A stretch of 64,000 nucleotides of DNA, taken from NCBI RefSeq assembly GCF_014638995.1, contig NZ_BMFR01000001.1, positions 578,540-642,539 of the forward strand, given 5' to 3'. This stretch comes from Virgibacillus oceani. GTDB lineage: Bacteria; Bacillota; Bacilli; Bacillales; Amphibacillaceae. A model generated the notes under the pieces. The model saw only the letters and a program-made list of their open reading frames with translations. It ran no database searches and was not told the origin of the DNA. A program made the position numbers and the translations under genes. The first letter of the stretch is position 1. Each line of letters starts with the position of its first letter. Below are positions 43,438 through 53,019 of this stretch, in pieces.

Positions 43438-43753
43438 CAAAAAACGAAGTATCATGCCAGAAATGATGTGCTATCTTATACCTAAGCTTTACATGGTACT
43501 TTTTCTTGAAATTGCAGCTTATTAGGCTTTTAAAAATATAAGGTAAAACGCTGCATAATATGCATTAAAAAATAACAGGGTGAACTCACCTGTTATTTTT
43601 TTGGAATAAAATCAAATTTATTTGTACAACCTGTGATAAAAGTGTTTTCTATTAGTATTATTAATGCTATAATTTATTTATTATTTTAAATTGTTTATAA
43701 TATTCCTCTTAAAATAGACTGTTAAAACACTATAACTTCAGGAAAGGGACTGA
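43438..43753. other. intergenic region with one terminator
   Basis: The hairpin AAAAATAACAGG (43568-43579) with CCTGTTATTTTT (43589-43600) ends the msrAB-DUF6501 transcript. The remaining AT-rich sequence up to the next gene shows no gene that I can support. Confidence 0.75.
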
Positions 43754-44314
43754 ATGATATTGAAAAATATTTTTATGGTACGTCATTGTTCAGCAGAGGG
43801 ACAGCATAGAGATTCCCCGCTTACTAGCGCAGGAATCAGACAGGCTCGTCTCGTTTCAAAGTTTTTCAATGATCAAAATCTGGCTTTTGACAAAATAATT
43901 TCCAGTCCTTATTTACGTGCAATTGAAAGTATCAAACCCTTTGCCCAAAACAACAATTTGCAGATAGAAGTGAACGAGAATTTAAAAGAGAGAATTTTAA
44001 GCGAAGAACCAATCGATGACTGGCTTGATGTACTGGAACAATCATTTATCGATTTAGATTTCACATTGCCTGGTGGTGAATCTTCAAACGATGCTATTAA
44101 TCGGGCATCTATTATACTAGATGAAATTCTTCATAATGATAGTTTATCTAACGTAATTTTAGTCAGTCATGGAAATCTGATTTCATTACTATTAAAACAG
44201 TACGACAATTCGTTTGGATTTAATAAATGGAAGAATTTAAGAAATCCAGACATTTACTTGATTCATATGGAAAACAATGAACATACTGTACAATGCTTAT
44301 GGAATGAATACTAA
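43754..44314 (+). CDS. histidine phosphatase superfamily protein
   Basis: This 186-residue protein belongs to the phosphoglycerate-mutase-like branch. The catalytic motif is MVRHCSAEG (usual RHG, here RHC), and the second catalytic His lies in VILVSHGNLISLLL (about 138-151). SSPYLRAIESIKPF supplies the phosphate-pocket Arg and LPGGESSNDAINRA the acid loop. The substrate is unknown. The stop ends at the base before the stop of the opposite-strand M14 gene, with no intergenic space. Confidence 0.87.
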   Translation: MILKNIFMVRHCSAEGQHRDSPLTSAGIRQARLVSKFFNDQNLAFDKIISSPYLRAIESIKPFAQNNNLQIEVNENLKERILSEEPIDDWLDVLEQSFIDLDFTLPGGESSNDAINRASIILDEILHNDSLSNVILVSHGNLISLLLKQYDNSFGFNKWKNLRNPDIYLIHMENNEHTVQCLWNEY

Positions 44315-45505
44315 CTACAAATACAAGTTTGCCAGCATAATACCTAAACTTTCTTGATATATTTCCGGATACTGTTCAATTGGTAAAGGGTTCATTCCAA
44401 TTCCTAACTCAACTGTGAAACTTGGTTTTCGATATTCCTGCAAGTACCAATCTTTATAGCCTGCATAATTATCAACGAACCTCACTGGAAGATATCTGCT
44501 AACCCTCTTGTATTCGTCCGCAATTACCGCTGAGATTGCTGGTGCATAGTCCTTAAACCCCCAATAGATTTCCTTTCCCTGTGTATGGAATGCATTTAAA
44601 CGATCAAATTTTCTAGTCTTTGCTAATTCCGCCATTGCGATTGATTCCGGCTCTGATAACGGTTTAGCACCCGGGAAATCTCTAGGGCTTGGTGCTGTTG
44701 GTTTTCGGGCAGCCTCAACCTCCCATAAAGCTGGAAATTGTTTATTAAGATCAACGCCTTTAATGTTTGCTTTCCAATTTGAAAAATCCTCTTGCCAATT
44801 ATTTATCTTTAGCACTTCTGATTGAAAGTCTCCCGCCGCTAAAGAGCCATTTAACACTAAATTTACGCCATCTGGATTAACCATTGGTACTAATGATAAC
44901 GTGGTGTCGATATATAAAGGTAGCATATAAACGCCTTCTATTGTCCAAGAATTAGTTAATGCCAAGGCGTATTGATTTAAAAAACGCATAATAACAGGGG
45001 TTGTGATCCATTCATTTGCATGAAATGAACCGTTTAGATGAACCAGTTTTTTCCCGTTTCCAACTTTTATTTCTACCAGCTCTTTTCCCATTACTGACTG
45101 ACCTATAGATTGACTAAATAGAAATGGGTAAATCTTAAGTAATTGCTGGAGATCTTGAAGCATCTTTTCATATGTATACTGTTTAACATCGGTAACAAGT
45201 AAATTATTTACTCTTTGTGGAATATAAATTGTTTGGCCGATTTGCAGGCTATACTGATTAACAAACGGATTCACTAATTCCAATGCGTCTAAAGAGATAT
45301 TATTGTTTATAGCGATTTTCCAAAACGAATCATCTTGTTTTATATCATATTCTTTTAAATTATATCCCGGTATCTGGAGCTGTTCCCCAATAGGTAACTT
45401 ATTTACGTTTATTTGCGGATTAGAGTTTTCAATCAACAGCAAAGGAATTTCAAAAAGCTGACTTAGGTACCATAATGTGTCATTGTTTCGAATTGTAATT
45501 TCCAT
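44315..45505 (-). CDS. LysM-M14 zinc carboxypeptidase (gamma-D-glutamyl-diaminopimelate endopeptidase type)
   Basis: The 396-residue protein has two N-terminal LysM domains (about 1-45 and 48-95, each ending in QLQIPGY or TIYIPQR). An M14 domain follows with zinc ligands in NGSFHANEW (HxxE) and in NAFHTQGKEIYWG, and the catalytic Glu in FTVELGIGMNP. It resembles gamma-D-glutamyl-L-diamino acid endopeptidase I, which digests sporulation wall peptides. There is no signal peptide. ATG 45505 follows GGGGTGAAT. Role in spore wall or cytoplasmic murein recycling is inferred. Confidence 0.9.
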   Translation of the reverse strand: MEITIRNNDTLWYLSQLFEIPLLLIENSNPQINVNKLPIGEQLQIPGYNLKEYDIKQDDSFWKIAINNNISLDALELVNPFVNQYSLQIGQTIYIPQRVNNLLVTDVKQYTYEKMLQDLQQLLKIYPFLFSQSIGQSVMGKELVEIKVGNGKKLVHLNGSFHANEWITTPVIMRFLNQYALALTNSWTIEGVYMLPLYIDTTLSLVPMVNPDGVNLVLNGSLAAGDFQSEVLKINNWQEDFSNWKANIKGVDLNKQFPALWEVEAARKPTAPSPRDFPGAKPLSEPESIAMAELAKTRKFDRLNAFHTQGKEIYWGFKDYAPAISAVIADEYKRVSRYLPVRFVDNYAGYKDWYLQEYRKPSFTVELGIGMNPLPIEQYPEIYQESLGIMLANLYL

Positions 45506-45680
45506 TAAATTCACCCCACTTAATAATGTATATACTAAACATTATGTAATGATATAAAAAAGATGATTACCAATAGATTGTTTTATTTAGTAGTTAAAAT
45601 AAGCTATAATAACTAAAGACAATTTTTTTATAATAAATTTAATACAAATTGCTAAAATGACACAAGAGGAGGCGATCTAG

Positions 45681-45920
45681 TTGGCATTTGTTATTACATC
45701 ACCATGTAAAGATGAAAAAGCGGGTGAATGTGTTGAGGTATGCCCAGTTGATTGTATAGAGGAAGGCAAAGATATGTTTTATATCGATCCTGATATTTGT
45801 ATTGATTGCGGGGCATGTGAAGCTGTATGCCCAGTTGAAGCAATCTATATGGAGGATGAAGTACCTGAAGAGGAAAATGAATATATTGCACTAAATCGTA
45901 AATTTTACGAAGACCGCTAA
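45681..45920 (+). CDS. fdxA: 7Fe-type ferredoxin
   Basis: This 79-residue electron carrier has Cys in SPCKDEKAGECVEVCPVDCIEEG and DICIDCGACEAVCPVEAIY. The first motif has the spacing of a [3Fe-4S] site (with the usual second Cys missing) and the second binds a [4Fe-4S] cluster, as in the Bacillus 7Fe ferredoxins. It begins with TTG after GAGGAGGCGAT. The tail is acidic. Partner enzymes are not evident here. A terminator follows. Confidence 0.92.
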   Translation: MAFVITSPCKDEKAGECVEVCPVDCIEEGKDMFYIDPDICIDCGACEAVCPVEAIYMEDEVPEEENEYIALNRKFYEDR

Positions 45921-45925
45921 ACACC

Positions 45926-45960
45926 AAGTCGCTACTAACATAAAGGTAGCGGCTTTTTAT
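45926..45960 (+). terminator. intrinsic terminator after the ferredoxin gene
   Basis: A 10-bp stem (AAGTCGCTAC with GTAGCGGCTT, one G-T pair) is followed by TTTAT. Confidence 0.75.
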
Positions 45961-45987
45961 ATTAAATAAGCAGGAGGGTGCTGATAA

Positions 45988-46959
45988 ATGAAGAAAATAA
46001 ATATCACTGAAATAAATGGCTTTTATTTTGGGCATGCTCATGATGTAGATGCTTTAACAGGATGCACCGTCATTATCAGTAAGGATGGGGCAATAGCTGG
46101 TGTTGATGTCAGGGGAGGTTCACCCGGAACAAGGGAAACGGATGTATTAAACCCTGTAAACTTGGTGGAGGAAGTCCATGCTGTATTTTTATCAGGTGGA
46201 AGTGCATTTGGACTTGATGTTGGTGGTGGAATTATGAAGTATTTGGAAGAACAAGGAATTGGTTTTGATGTACAGGTTACTAAAGTTCCAATTGTCTCTG
46301 GTACTATATTGTTTGATTTATTTCCAGGTGATTCATTTACTAGACCCGATAAAAAAATGGGTTACACAGCGTGCCAAAATGCATTTAATAATTGCCCCTT
46401 TATAGAAGGCAGTGTAGGCGCGGGTATTGGAGCTACTGTTGGCAAAGGTTTAGGATATGAATATGCAATGCGAGGCGGCATCGGCATTCATGCTGTACAA
46501 ATTGGGGAATTGCAGATTGGTGCAGTCATTGCGGTAAATGCATTTGGTGATATAGTTGATCTCAATACGAATCAAGTGCTTGCAGGAATGTACGATCGAA
46601 AAACAAAGAAATTTATGGACAGCGGGCAGCAAATACAGAAGCAGCTTTATCGTCAATCAACTAATCGTTTTTCAGGTAATACGACAATTGGGGCAGTCGT
46701 AACCAATGCTAAATTATCAAAATCACAGGCTAATAAAATAGCATCTATTGCCCATGATGGTTATGCACGAGCCATTCGTCCATCACACACGTTTGTGGAT
46801 GGTGATACCGTATTTACGCTATCCAGTAATCGTATAGAAGTTGATTTGAATAGCTTAAGTATGTTAGCAGTCGAAGTAGTGGAACAAGCAATATACAATG
46901 CTGTTTTAAATGCAAAAACTGTGGCGGGAATACCTAGTTTTGCTGAAGTAAATCATTAA
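45988..46959 (+). CDS. P1-family peptidase (DmpA/L-aminopeptidase-D-esterase type)
   Basis: This 323-residue precursor is of the N-terminal nucleophile type that cuts itself before a Thr/Ser; the likely site is in SGNTTIGAVVTNA (about 229-241). Other family features are GGSPGTRETDVL, the core SGGSAFGLDVGGGIMKYLEEQ and AHDGYARAIRPSHTFVDGD. Relatives hydrolyse peptides or amino-acid esters with N-terminal D- or L-residues, or beta-peptides. GCAGGAGGGTG precedes the ATG. Substrate is unknown. Confidence 0.88.
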   Translation: MKKINITEINGFYFGHAHDVDALTGCTVIISKDGAIAGVDVRGGSPGTRETDVLNPVNLVEEVHAVFLSGGSAFGLDVGGGIMKYLEEQGIGFDVQVTKVPIVSGTILFDLFPGDSFTRPDKKMGYTACQNAFNNCPFIEGSVGAGIGATVGKGLGYEYAMRGGIGIHAVQIGELQIGAVIAVNAFGDIVDLNTNQVLAGMYDRKTKKFMDSGQQIQKQLYRQSTNRFSGNTTIGAVVTNAKLSKSQANKIASIAHDGYARAIRPSHTFVDGDTVFTLSSNRIEVDLNSLSMLAVEVVEQAIYNAVLNAKTVAGIPSFAEVNH

Positions 46960-46989
46960 TAAAAACTAGTTTATAATGTTTATTTTCAT

Positions 46990-47110
46990 AAATTAAGTCG
47001 CTCATTAATGCCATAGTATACGACGTAGCTATTTTACTGCTTTTCTGCCCCGCAGCCGGTGTATACTTCGCCTTCTGGGAGAGAGCGGTATTATGCATCG
47101 CCTTTATGTC
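46990..47110. other. GC-rich patch of unknown nature upstream of narG
   Basis: Between about 47030 and 47100 the base composition rises sharply, with GCCCCGCAGCCGGTG and CTTCTGGGAGAGAGCGG. The patch is flanked by AGTATAC and GTATACT (47036-47067). No convincing gene is present, although a short minus-strand frame crosses it. It may be a dispersed repeat of this genome. Confidence 0.4.
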
Positions 47111-47145
47111 AACAAATATATTAGAAAACAGTATTTATCAAAATA

Positions 47146-47165
47146 AATGTGATAATGGTCACATT
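47146..47165. promoter_or_regulatory. FNR/CRP-type binding site upstream of narG
   Basis: AATGTGATAATGGTCACATT is a perfect palindrome over its seven-base arms with the Fnr consensus TGTGA-N6-TCACA. It lies 110 bases before the narG start. A -10-like TATACA or TATGAT follows at 47194-47208. This would activate narGHJI when oxygen is low. Confidence 0.85.
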
Positions 47166-47274
47166 AAATGTCAAACCTGTTGTTATCCAAATTTATACAT
47201 GATATGATTTTTAAAATATGCATTATATAAATAATTCCCAAAAATCTGTTATAACTATCTGGAGGTGCGGGGGT

Positions 47275-50200
47275 ATGAGTCAATCATCAAGTCCTTTTTG
47301 GAAACGATTATCCTATTTTGGGAAATCTGAAAAGCTCAACGAACAATATGAACGTTCACCGCAAGATCGAAAATCAGAACAATATTATCGCAGCAGATGG
47401 CAGCACGACAAAGTAGTTCGAACGACACATGGAGTAAACTGTACAGGATCCTGCAGCTGGAAAGTTCATGTAAAGGACGGAATTATTGCATGGGAGACCC
47501 AGCAAACTGATTACCCTTCAACAGGTCCAGACATGCCAGAATACGAACCACGGGGCTGTCCAAGAGGTGCAAGCTTTTCTTGGTACACATATAGTCCGCA
47601 TCGTGTTCGATATCCATATATTCGATCTGCATTGTTAAAAATTTGGTCGGAAGCCTTACGTGAATATAAAGATCCCGTAAAAGCATGGAAAAATATTATG
47701 GATGATCCTGAAAAATCAAAACGTTATAAATCCGCCCGCGGTAAAGGCGGCTTTGTAAGAACAACTTGGGAAGAAATAAATACCTTAATTTCTGCGTCGA
47801 TAATATATACGATACAATCTGTTGGACCTGACAGGATATTTGGTTTTTCTCCAATACCTGCAATGTCAATGGTAAGCTATGCTGGCGGTGCGAGGTTTCT
47901 AAATTTAATTGGTGGATCTCTTTTAAGTTTTTACGATTGGTATGCTGATCTTCCACCTGCTTCACCGCAAATTTGGGGTGAACAAACTGATGTACCTGAA
48001 AGCTCGGACTGGTATAATTCCAGTTATTTATTAGTCTGGGGGTCAAATTTGCCTCAAACTCGTACACCGGATTCGCACTTTATGGTTGAGGCAAGATACA
48101 AAGGGACAAAGGTTGTTGCGGTTGCTCCTGACTATGCTGAATATGTAAAATTTGCTGATACATGGCTGCCGGTAGAAGCGGGCATGGATGCTGCCTTAGG
48201 AATGGCAATGACCCATGTTATTTTGAAAGAATATTACGTCGATAAACAAACACCATATTTTAATGATTATGTTAAAAAATATACAGACCTTCCTTTTTTA
48301 ATCACGCTAGAAAAGGATGGTGATTCCTATCGTTCAGGGAAGTTTTTACGAGCAGAAGAACTAGGAATGGATATTGAAAAGTCAAAGTGGAAAACAATTG
48401 TATATGATCAAAACAAAGAGAAATTCGCTGCACCCGATGGAACGATTGGACATCGCTGGGAGGAAAATAAAACATGGAATCTCCATTTGCGTGATACCGA
48501 TAACAAGTTGGGTGATATTGACCCACTGCTAACGTTTTTGAATGATTCGGATAATACTGTTGATGTCAGCTTCCCAGAATTTATGGTTGCTGAGAGGAAA
48601 ATCTACAATCGTCCAGTTCCTGTTAAAGCAGTAACAATTGATGGCAAGGAAAAATATGTAACGACCGTTTTTGATCTTCTGATGGCGAATTGTGGAGTAA
48701 ATCGCGGGTTGAAAGATGACTATATAGCATCGTATGACGACGAAAACGCACCTTTTACTCCGGCATGGCAGGAAAAACTCACTGGAGTTAAACGTGAAGA
48801 TTGTGCACAGATTGCAAGAGAGTTCGCACAGAATGCGATTGACTCAAAAGGGCGCTCCATGATTATTATGGGCTCCGGAATAAATCATTGGTACAACTCT
48901 GATATTATCTACCGTGCTATATTAAACCTTGTATTATTAACAGGCTGTGAAGGTGTTAATGGCGGTGGATGGGCTCATTATGTAGGACAAGAAAAAGTCA
49001 GACCGCTTGAAGGCTGGCAAACAGTTGCTATGGCTCGTGATTGGGGTGGACCGCCACGATTACATGCTGGCACACCATTTTTTTATTTTGCTACAGAGCA
49101 ATGGCGTTATGAGGATCAAAAAGTAGATAACCTTATTTCGCCTTTAACGAAAAAAAGCCGTTATCAGCATTTAGGTGATTACAATTCACTTGCAGCAAGA
49201 TTAGGTTGGCTACCATCGTATCCGCAGTTTAATAAAAATTCGACAAAATTAGCTGGCAACAGGTCAAATGAAGAAGTTGTTCAATCTATAATCGATCAAT
49301 TAAAATCTGGAGAAATGAAATTTGCAGTCGATAATCCAAGTGATCCAGTTAATTTTCCAAAACTATTATTTGTTTGGCGCGCTAATTTAATTGGCAGTTC
49401 AGCAAAAGGACATGAATATTTTCTAAAGCATCTATTAGGAACCCATGAAGGTACGTTAAGCGAGCAGGATGAAGAAAAAAACACTAAAGAAATAAAATGG
49501 ATTGAAGAGGTGCCAGAGGGAAAATTAGATTTATTAATAAATTATGACTTTCGTATGAGCGGTACAGGATTATATTCAGATGTAGTACTTCCTGCAGCTA
49601 CATGGTATGAAAAATATGACTTATCAAGTACAGATATGCACCCTTTTGTCCATTCATTCAATCCTGCAATTGCCGCACCATGGCAATCAAGGTCAGATTG
49701 GGATGCATTTAAATCACTAGCAAAAAAATTCTCTGAAATGGCAGAAACTTATTTGCCAGACCCAGTAAAAGATGTTATTGCATCACCACTATTGCACGAT
49801 TCAAAGGATGAAATTTCTCAAGCATATGGAACTGTTCCAGATTGGAAATACGGGGATTTCGATCCTGTTCCTGGTGTTAATTTCCCACGTATACAGATTA
49901 TAGAACGAGATTATCCGCAAGTATATGAAAAATTTGTTACATTAGGAGAAAACGTACGTGATCAGATTGGGGCAAAAGGTATTGGCTGGCACGCGAAAGA
50001 AGAATATGACAAGCTGAAAAAACTAGTGGGAACAAATAAACACACAAAACATATTAAAGGTCTGCCAAGCCTTGAAACAGATCGAAAAGCAGCAGAAACA
50101 ATTCTAACACTTTCAAGTACAACAAATGGCTCTTTGGCTTTAAAAGCATGGAAAGCTCTTGAAGAAAAAACTGGCCAGGATTGCAGTGATTTAGTAATTG

Positions 50201-50952
50201 AACGAGCCGAGGAACATATTTCATTCAATGATATAACTGCACAGCCTCGTAAAGTATTATCTTCTCCTGTTTTCAGCGGCTCTGAAACCGGAAATAGAAG
50301 ATACAAGAACTTTACAACAAATATAGAGCGGATGATTCCATTTAGAACACTTACGGGTAGGCAGAGCTTCTATCTTGACCATGATGTCATGCTGGAGTTT
50401 GGTGAAGGGCTACCAACATTTAAACCGCCATTACAGCAAATGACATTCTATGAAAATGACAGAAAACCTGAAGCGGTTCCAAATGAAATCACGCTTCGTT
50501 ACTTAACACCGCATTTTAAATGGTCCTATCACTCAACCTATGGTGATACATTACCAATGCTGACCTTATTCAGAGGTGGTCCGCATGTATGGTTAAATAA
50601 CGAGGACGCCGCATCTGTTCACATTAATGATAATGACTGGATTGAGATGTATAACCGTAATGGAGTTGTGGTTGCGCGGGCAGTTGTCAGTCATCGAATA
50701 CCACGCGGAATTGTGTATATGTATCATGTGCAGGATCGTTTAATTAATGTTCCGGGATCAAAAATTACCAAGAACCGAGGAGGTACTTTCAACAGTCCTA
50801 CTCGAATCCATATAAAACCAACACAGATGATTGGCGGGTATGCACAGCTAAGCTACGGTTTTAACTATTACGGACCAACTGGAAACCAGCGTGATGAACA
50901 AGTGATTATCCGAAAAATGGAAAGGGATGAGGTGGATTGGCTTGAAGATTAG
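47275..50952 (+). CDS. narG: respiratory nitrate reductase, alpha subunit
   Basis: NarG holds the bis-MGD molybdenum site that reduces nitrate to nitrite on the cytoplasmic face. The 1225-residue protein has the [4Fe-4S] motif HGVNCTGSCSWKVHV...EPRGC and the Mo-ligand Asp region QQTDYPSTGPDMPEYEP. Long MGD-binding domains and the C-terminal fold are complete. No twin-arginine signal is needed in this class; it begins MSQSSSPFWKRLSYFG. ATG 47275 follows GGAGGTG; a longer frame from 47218 has no site. The end overlaps narH. Confidence 0.96.
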   Translation: MSQSSSPFWKRLSYFGKSEKLNEQYERSPQDRKSEQYYRSRWQHDKVVRTTHGVNCTGSCSWKVHVKDGIIAWETQQTDYPSTGPDMPEYEPRGCPRGASFSWYTYSPHRVRYPYIRSALLKIWSEALREYKDPVKAWKNIMDDPEKSKRYKSARGKGGFVRTTWEEINTLISASIIYTIQSVGPDRIFGFSPIPAMSMVSYAGGARFLNLIGGSLLSFYDWYADLPPASPQIWGEQTDVPESSDWYNSSYLLVWGSNLPQTRTPDSHFMVEARYKGTKVVAVAPDYAEYVKFADTWLPVEAGMDAALGMAMTHVILKEYYVDKQTPYFNDYVKKYTDLPFLITLEKDGDSYRSGKFLRAEELGMDIEKSKWKTIVYDQNKEKFAAPDGTIGHRWEENKTWNLHLRDTDNKLGDIDPLLTFLNDSDNTVDVSFPEFMVAERKIYNRPVPVKAVTIDGKEKYVTTVFDLLMANCGVNRGLKDDYIASYDDENAPFTPAWQEKLTGVKREDCAQIAREFAQNAIDSKGRSMIIMGSGINHWYNSDIIYRAILNLVLLTGCEGVNGGGWAHYVGQEKVRPLEGWQTVAMARDWGGPPRLHAGTPFFYFATEQWRYEDQKVDNLISPLTKKSRYQHLGDYNSLAARLGWLPSYPQFNKNSTKLAGNRSNEEVVQSIIDQLKSGEMKFAVDNPSDPVNFPKLLFVWRANLIGSSAKGHEYFLKHLLGTHEGTLSEQDEEKNTKEIKWIEEVPEGKLDLLINYDFRMSGTGLYSDVVLPAATWYEKYDLSSTDMHPFVHSFNPAIAAPWQSRSDWDAFKSLAKKFSEMAETYLPDPVKDVIASPLLHDSKDEISQAYGTVPDWKYGDFDPVPGVNFPRIQIIERDYPQVYEKFVTLGENVRDQIGAKGIGWHAKEEYDKLKKLVGTNKHTKHIKGLPSLETDRKAAETILTLSSTTNGSLALKAWKALEEKTGQDCSDLVIERAEEHISFNDITAQPRKVLSSPVFSGSETGNRRYKNFTTNIERMIPFRTLTGRQSFYLDHDVMLEFGEGLPTFKPPLQQMTFYENDRKPEAVPNEITLRYLTPHFKWSYHSTYGDTLPMLTLFRGGPHVWLNNEDAASVHINDNDWIEMYNRNGVVVARAVVSHRIPRGIVYMYHVQDRLINVPGSKITKNRGGTFNSPTRIHIKPTQMIGGYAQLSYGFNYYGPTGNQRDEQVIIRKMERDEVDWLED

Positions 50953-52492
50953 AGCACAATTTGGCATGGTGATGAATCTGGATAAATGTATTGGGTGTCA
51001 TACGTGCAGTGTGACATGCAGCAATACATGGACAAATCGCCCCGGAACCGAGTATATGTATTGGAACAACGTTGAAACGAAGCCTGGTGTTGGTTATCCG
51101 AGGGGATGGGAAGACAATGAGGAAAGAAAAGGCGGCTGGCAGGTAAAGAATGGAAAATTAGAATTAAAAGCAGGCGGGAAAGTTAGCAAGCTTTTAAACA
51201 TTTTCTATAACAAAAACCTTGTACAAATTGATGAATACTATGAACCCTGGACATATGACTATGAAAATTTAGTTAATAGTCCCGAAAAAGACCATCAGCC
51301 TGTTGCAAGACCTGTATCCCAATTAACAGGAGAATACATGGACATTACATGGGGTCCTAACTGGGAAGATGATCTGGCAGGTGTATATGAAACAGGTAAA
51401 AATGATCCCAATATGAAGGGTTTGGATGAACAGATAAAATTTGAATTTGAAGAAACATTTATGATGTACTTGCCGCGGATATGTGAGCATTGTCAAAATC
51501 CTTCTTGTGTTTCATCCTGTCCTTCGGGTGCGATGTATAAGCGGGAGGAAGATGGCATTGTTTTAGTTGATCAGGATACGTGCAGAAGCTGGCGCTATTG
51601 TATGACAGGATGTCCATATAAAAAAGTCTATTTTAATTGGAAAACACATAAAGCGGAAAAATGCACTTTTTGCTTTCCTCGAATTGAAAATGGACAGCCA
51701 ACCATTTGTTCGGAAACCTGTGTTGGCCGTTTAAGATACATTGGTATTGTTTTGTATGATGCAGACAAGGTTTTAAAAGCTGCATCAGTTGAAGATGAAA
51801 AGGAATTATATGAAGCACAGCTTGGAACATTTTTAGATCCACATGATCCAGCTATCCAAAAGGAAGCAATCAAACAGGGCATCCCCGAAGATTGGGTAGA
51901 GGCAGCCGGGCGTTCCCCGGTATATAAATTTGCTGTTGAACAAAAAATAGCATTGCCATTGCATCCTGAATATCGAACAATGCCAATGGTTTGGTATATC
52001 CCGCCATTGAGTCCATTTATGAATGCGCTTGGCGGACAGGTTAACTCGCTAAGTCCAGAAGTTATTTTTCCGACGATCAATCAATTCCGAATTCCGATTG
52101 ACTATTTAGCAAGTTTATTTACTGCTGGCGATACGGATGTAATTAAAAGGGTATTGAAAAAGCTAGTGGCTATGCGTACGTATATGCGGTTTAAAGAGCT
52201 TAATAAAGATTTCGACAGGTCTATTTTAAAGGAAGCAGGAATGACAGAAGAAGTTGCTGAAGAAATGTATCAGCTTTCCGCTATTGCCAAATATGAAGAT
52301 CGCTATGTTATTCCTAAATCCCATCGTGAAGATGCTGGTGATATGTATGCCAGGCAAGGGTCTGCTGGTTTTGAATTCATGGAAGCGTGCAGAAGCTGTA
52401 TGGGCGGAAGTCAAGGTGAGGCAGATCCATTAGAATACTATGAGAGCGGATTTTGGAGGGAATTAGATGAAGGCTCACCAAAAGGTATTTAA
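50942..52492 (+). CDS. narH: respiratory nitrate reductase, beta subunit
   Basis: NarH passes electrons from NarI to NarG through one [3Fe-4S] and three [4Fe-4S] clusters. The 516-residue protein opens MKIRAQFGMVMNLDKCIGCHTCSVTC. It continues with RICEHCQNPSCVSSCPSGAM, DTCRSWRYCMTGCPYKKVYF (Trp in place of one Cys marks the [3Fe-4S] site) and KCTFCFPR. The TTG at 50942 lies six bases after AGGTGG and gives the family N-terminus. It overlaps narG by 11 bases and narJ by 26. Confidence 0.96.
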   Translation: MKIRAQFGMVMNLDKCIGCHTCSVTCSNTWTNRPGTEYMYWNNVETKPGVGYPRGWEDNEERKGGWQVKNGKLELKAGGKVSKLLNIFYNKNLVQIDEYYEPWTYDYENLVNSPEKDHQPVARPVSQLTGEYMDITWGPNWEDDLAGVYETGKNDPNMKGLDEQIKFEFEETFMMYLPRICEHCQNPSCVSSCPSGAMYKREEDGIVLVDQDTCRSWRYCMTGCPYKKVYFNWKTHKAEKCTFCFPRIENGQPTICSETCVGRLRYIGIVLYDADKVLKAASVEDEKELYEAQLGTFLDPHDPAIQKEAIKQGIPEDWVEAAGRSPVYKFAVEQKIALPLHPEYRTMPMVWYIPPLSPFMNALGGQVNSLSPEVIFPTINQFRIPIDYLASLFTAGDTDVIKRVLKKLVAMRTYMRFKELNKDFDRSILKEAGMTEEVAEEMYQLSAIAKYEDRYVIPKSHREDAGDMYARQGSAGFEFMEACRSCMGGSQGEADPLEYYESGFWRELDEGSPKGI

Positions 52493-53000
52493 AATCATAT
52501 CCACCTTTTTACAGTACCCAGATCGTGCATGGTTTTCTAACCTGCCCGAGTTAAAGGAAACGATTGACACAATAGAAAACTCTACAGTAAAAACGTATTT
52601 AAATACGTTTATGGATTATTTGCAAACAACTCCATTTAATCAGCTTTGCGAGAAGTATGTGAAAACATTCGATTTCCATGGTATTTCGACGCTTAACCTT
52701 ACCTATAATGTGTTCAAGGATTCACGTGAACGTGGAGCGGCTTTAGTAAAACTGCGACAAATATTTGCTGAATCAGAATTAGCAATGGAAACAGAGGAAT
52801 TGCCTGATTATTTACCAATGATATTAGAATTTCTTGCTGTTGCGGACGAAAAGCTTATCCAACGAATATTGAAGCTGCACCTTAATTCGATAAAAAAATT
52901 AGAAAGCGATTTAGCAGAAAATGACAGCGATTATCACGTTCTGCTTCAAGCAGCAATTGAAATATCTGCTGAAACGCTTAGGGATGTTAAAGTATCTTAA
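52467..53000 (+). CDS. narJ: nitrate reductase assembly chaperone
   Basis: NarJ is a helical chaperone that helps insert molybdenum cofactor into NarG and is not in the final enzyme. The 177-residue protein has the TorD/NarJ-family motif YVKTFDFHGISTLNLTYNVF and the RGAAL-like RERGAALVKL. The ATG lies inside narH, seven bases after TTTGGAGGG, so translation is coupled. Length is slightly below B. subtilis NarJ. Confidence 0.93.
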   Translation: MKAHQKVFKIISTFLQYPDRAWFSNLPELKETIDTIENSTVKTYLNTFMDYLQTTPFNQLCEKYVKTFDFHGISTLNLTYNVFKDSRERGAALVKLRQIFAESELAMETEELPDYLPMILEFLAVADEKLIQRILKLHLNSIKKLESDLAENDSDYHVLLQAAIEISAETLRDVKVS

Positions 53001-53019
53001 TTGAAAGGGTTGTTGCTTT

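Noticed and set aside
46925..47110. Minus-strand gene of about 55 codons crossing the GC-rich patch
   Set aside because: No ribosome site was seen, it overlaps the end of the P1 peptidase gene, and it looks like a chance frame of a repeat.
47218..47274. Longer NarG N-terminus
   Set aside because: The added residues do not resemble the family and the strong GGAGGTG stands before the ATG at 47275.
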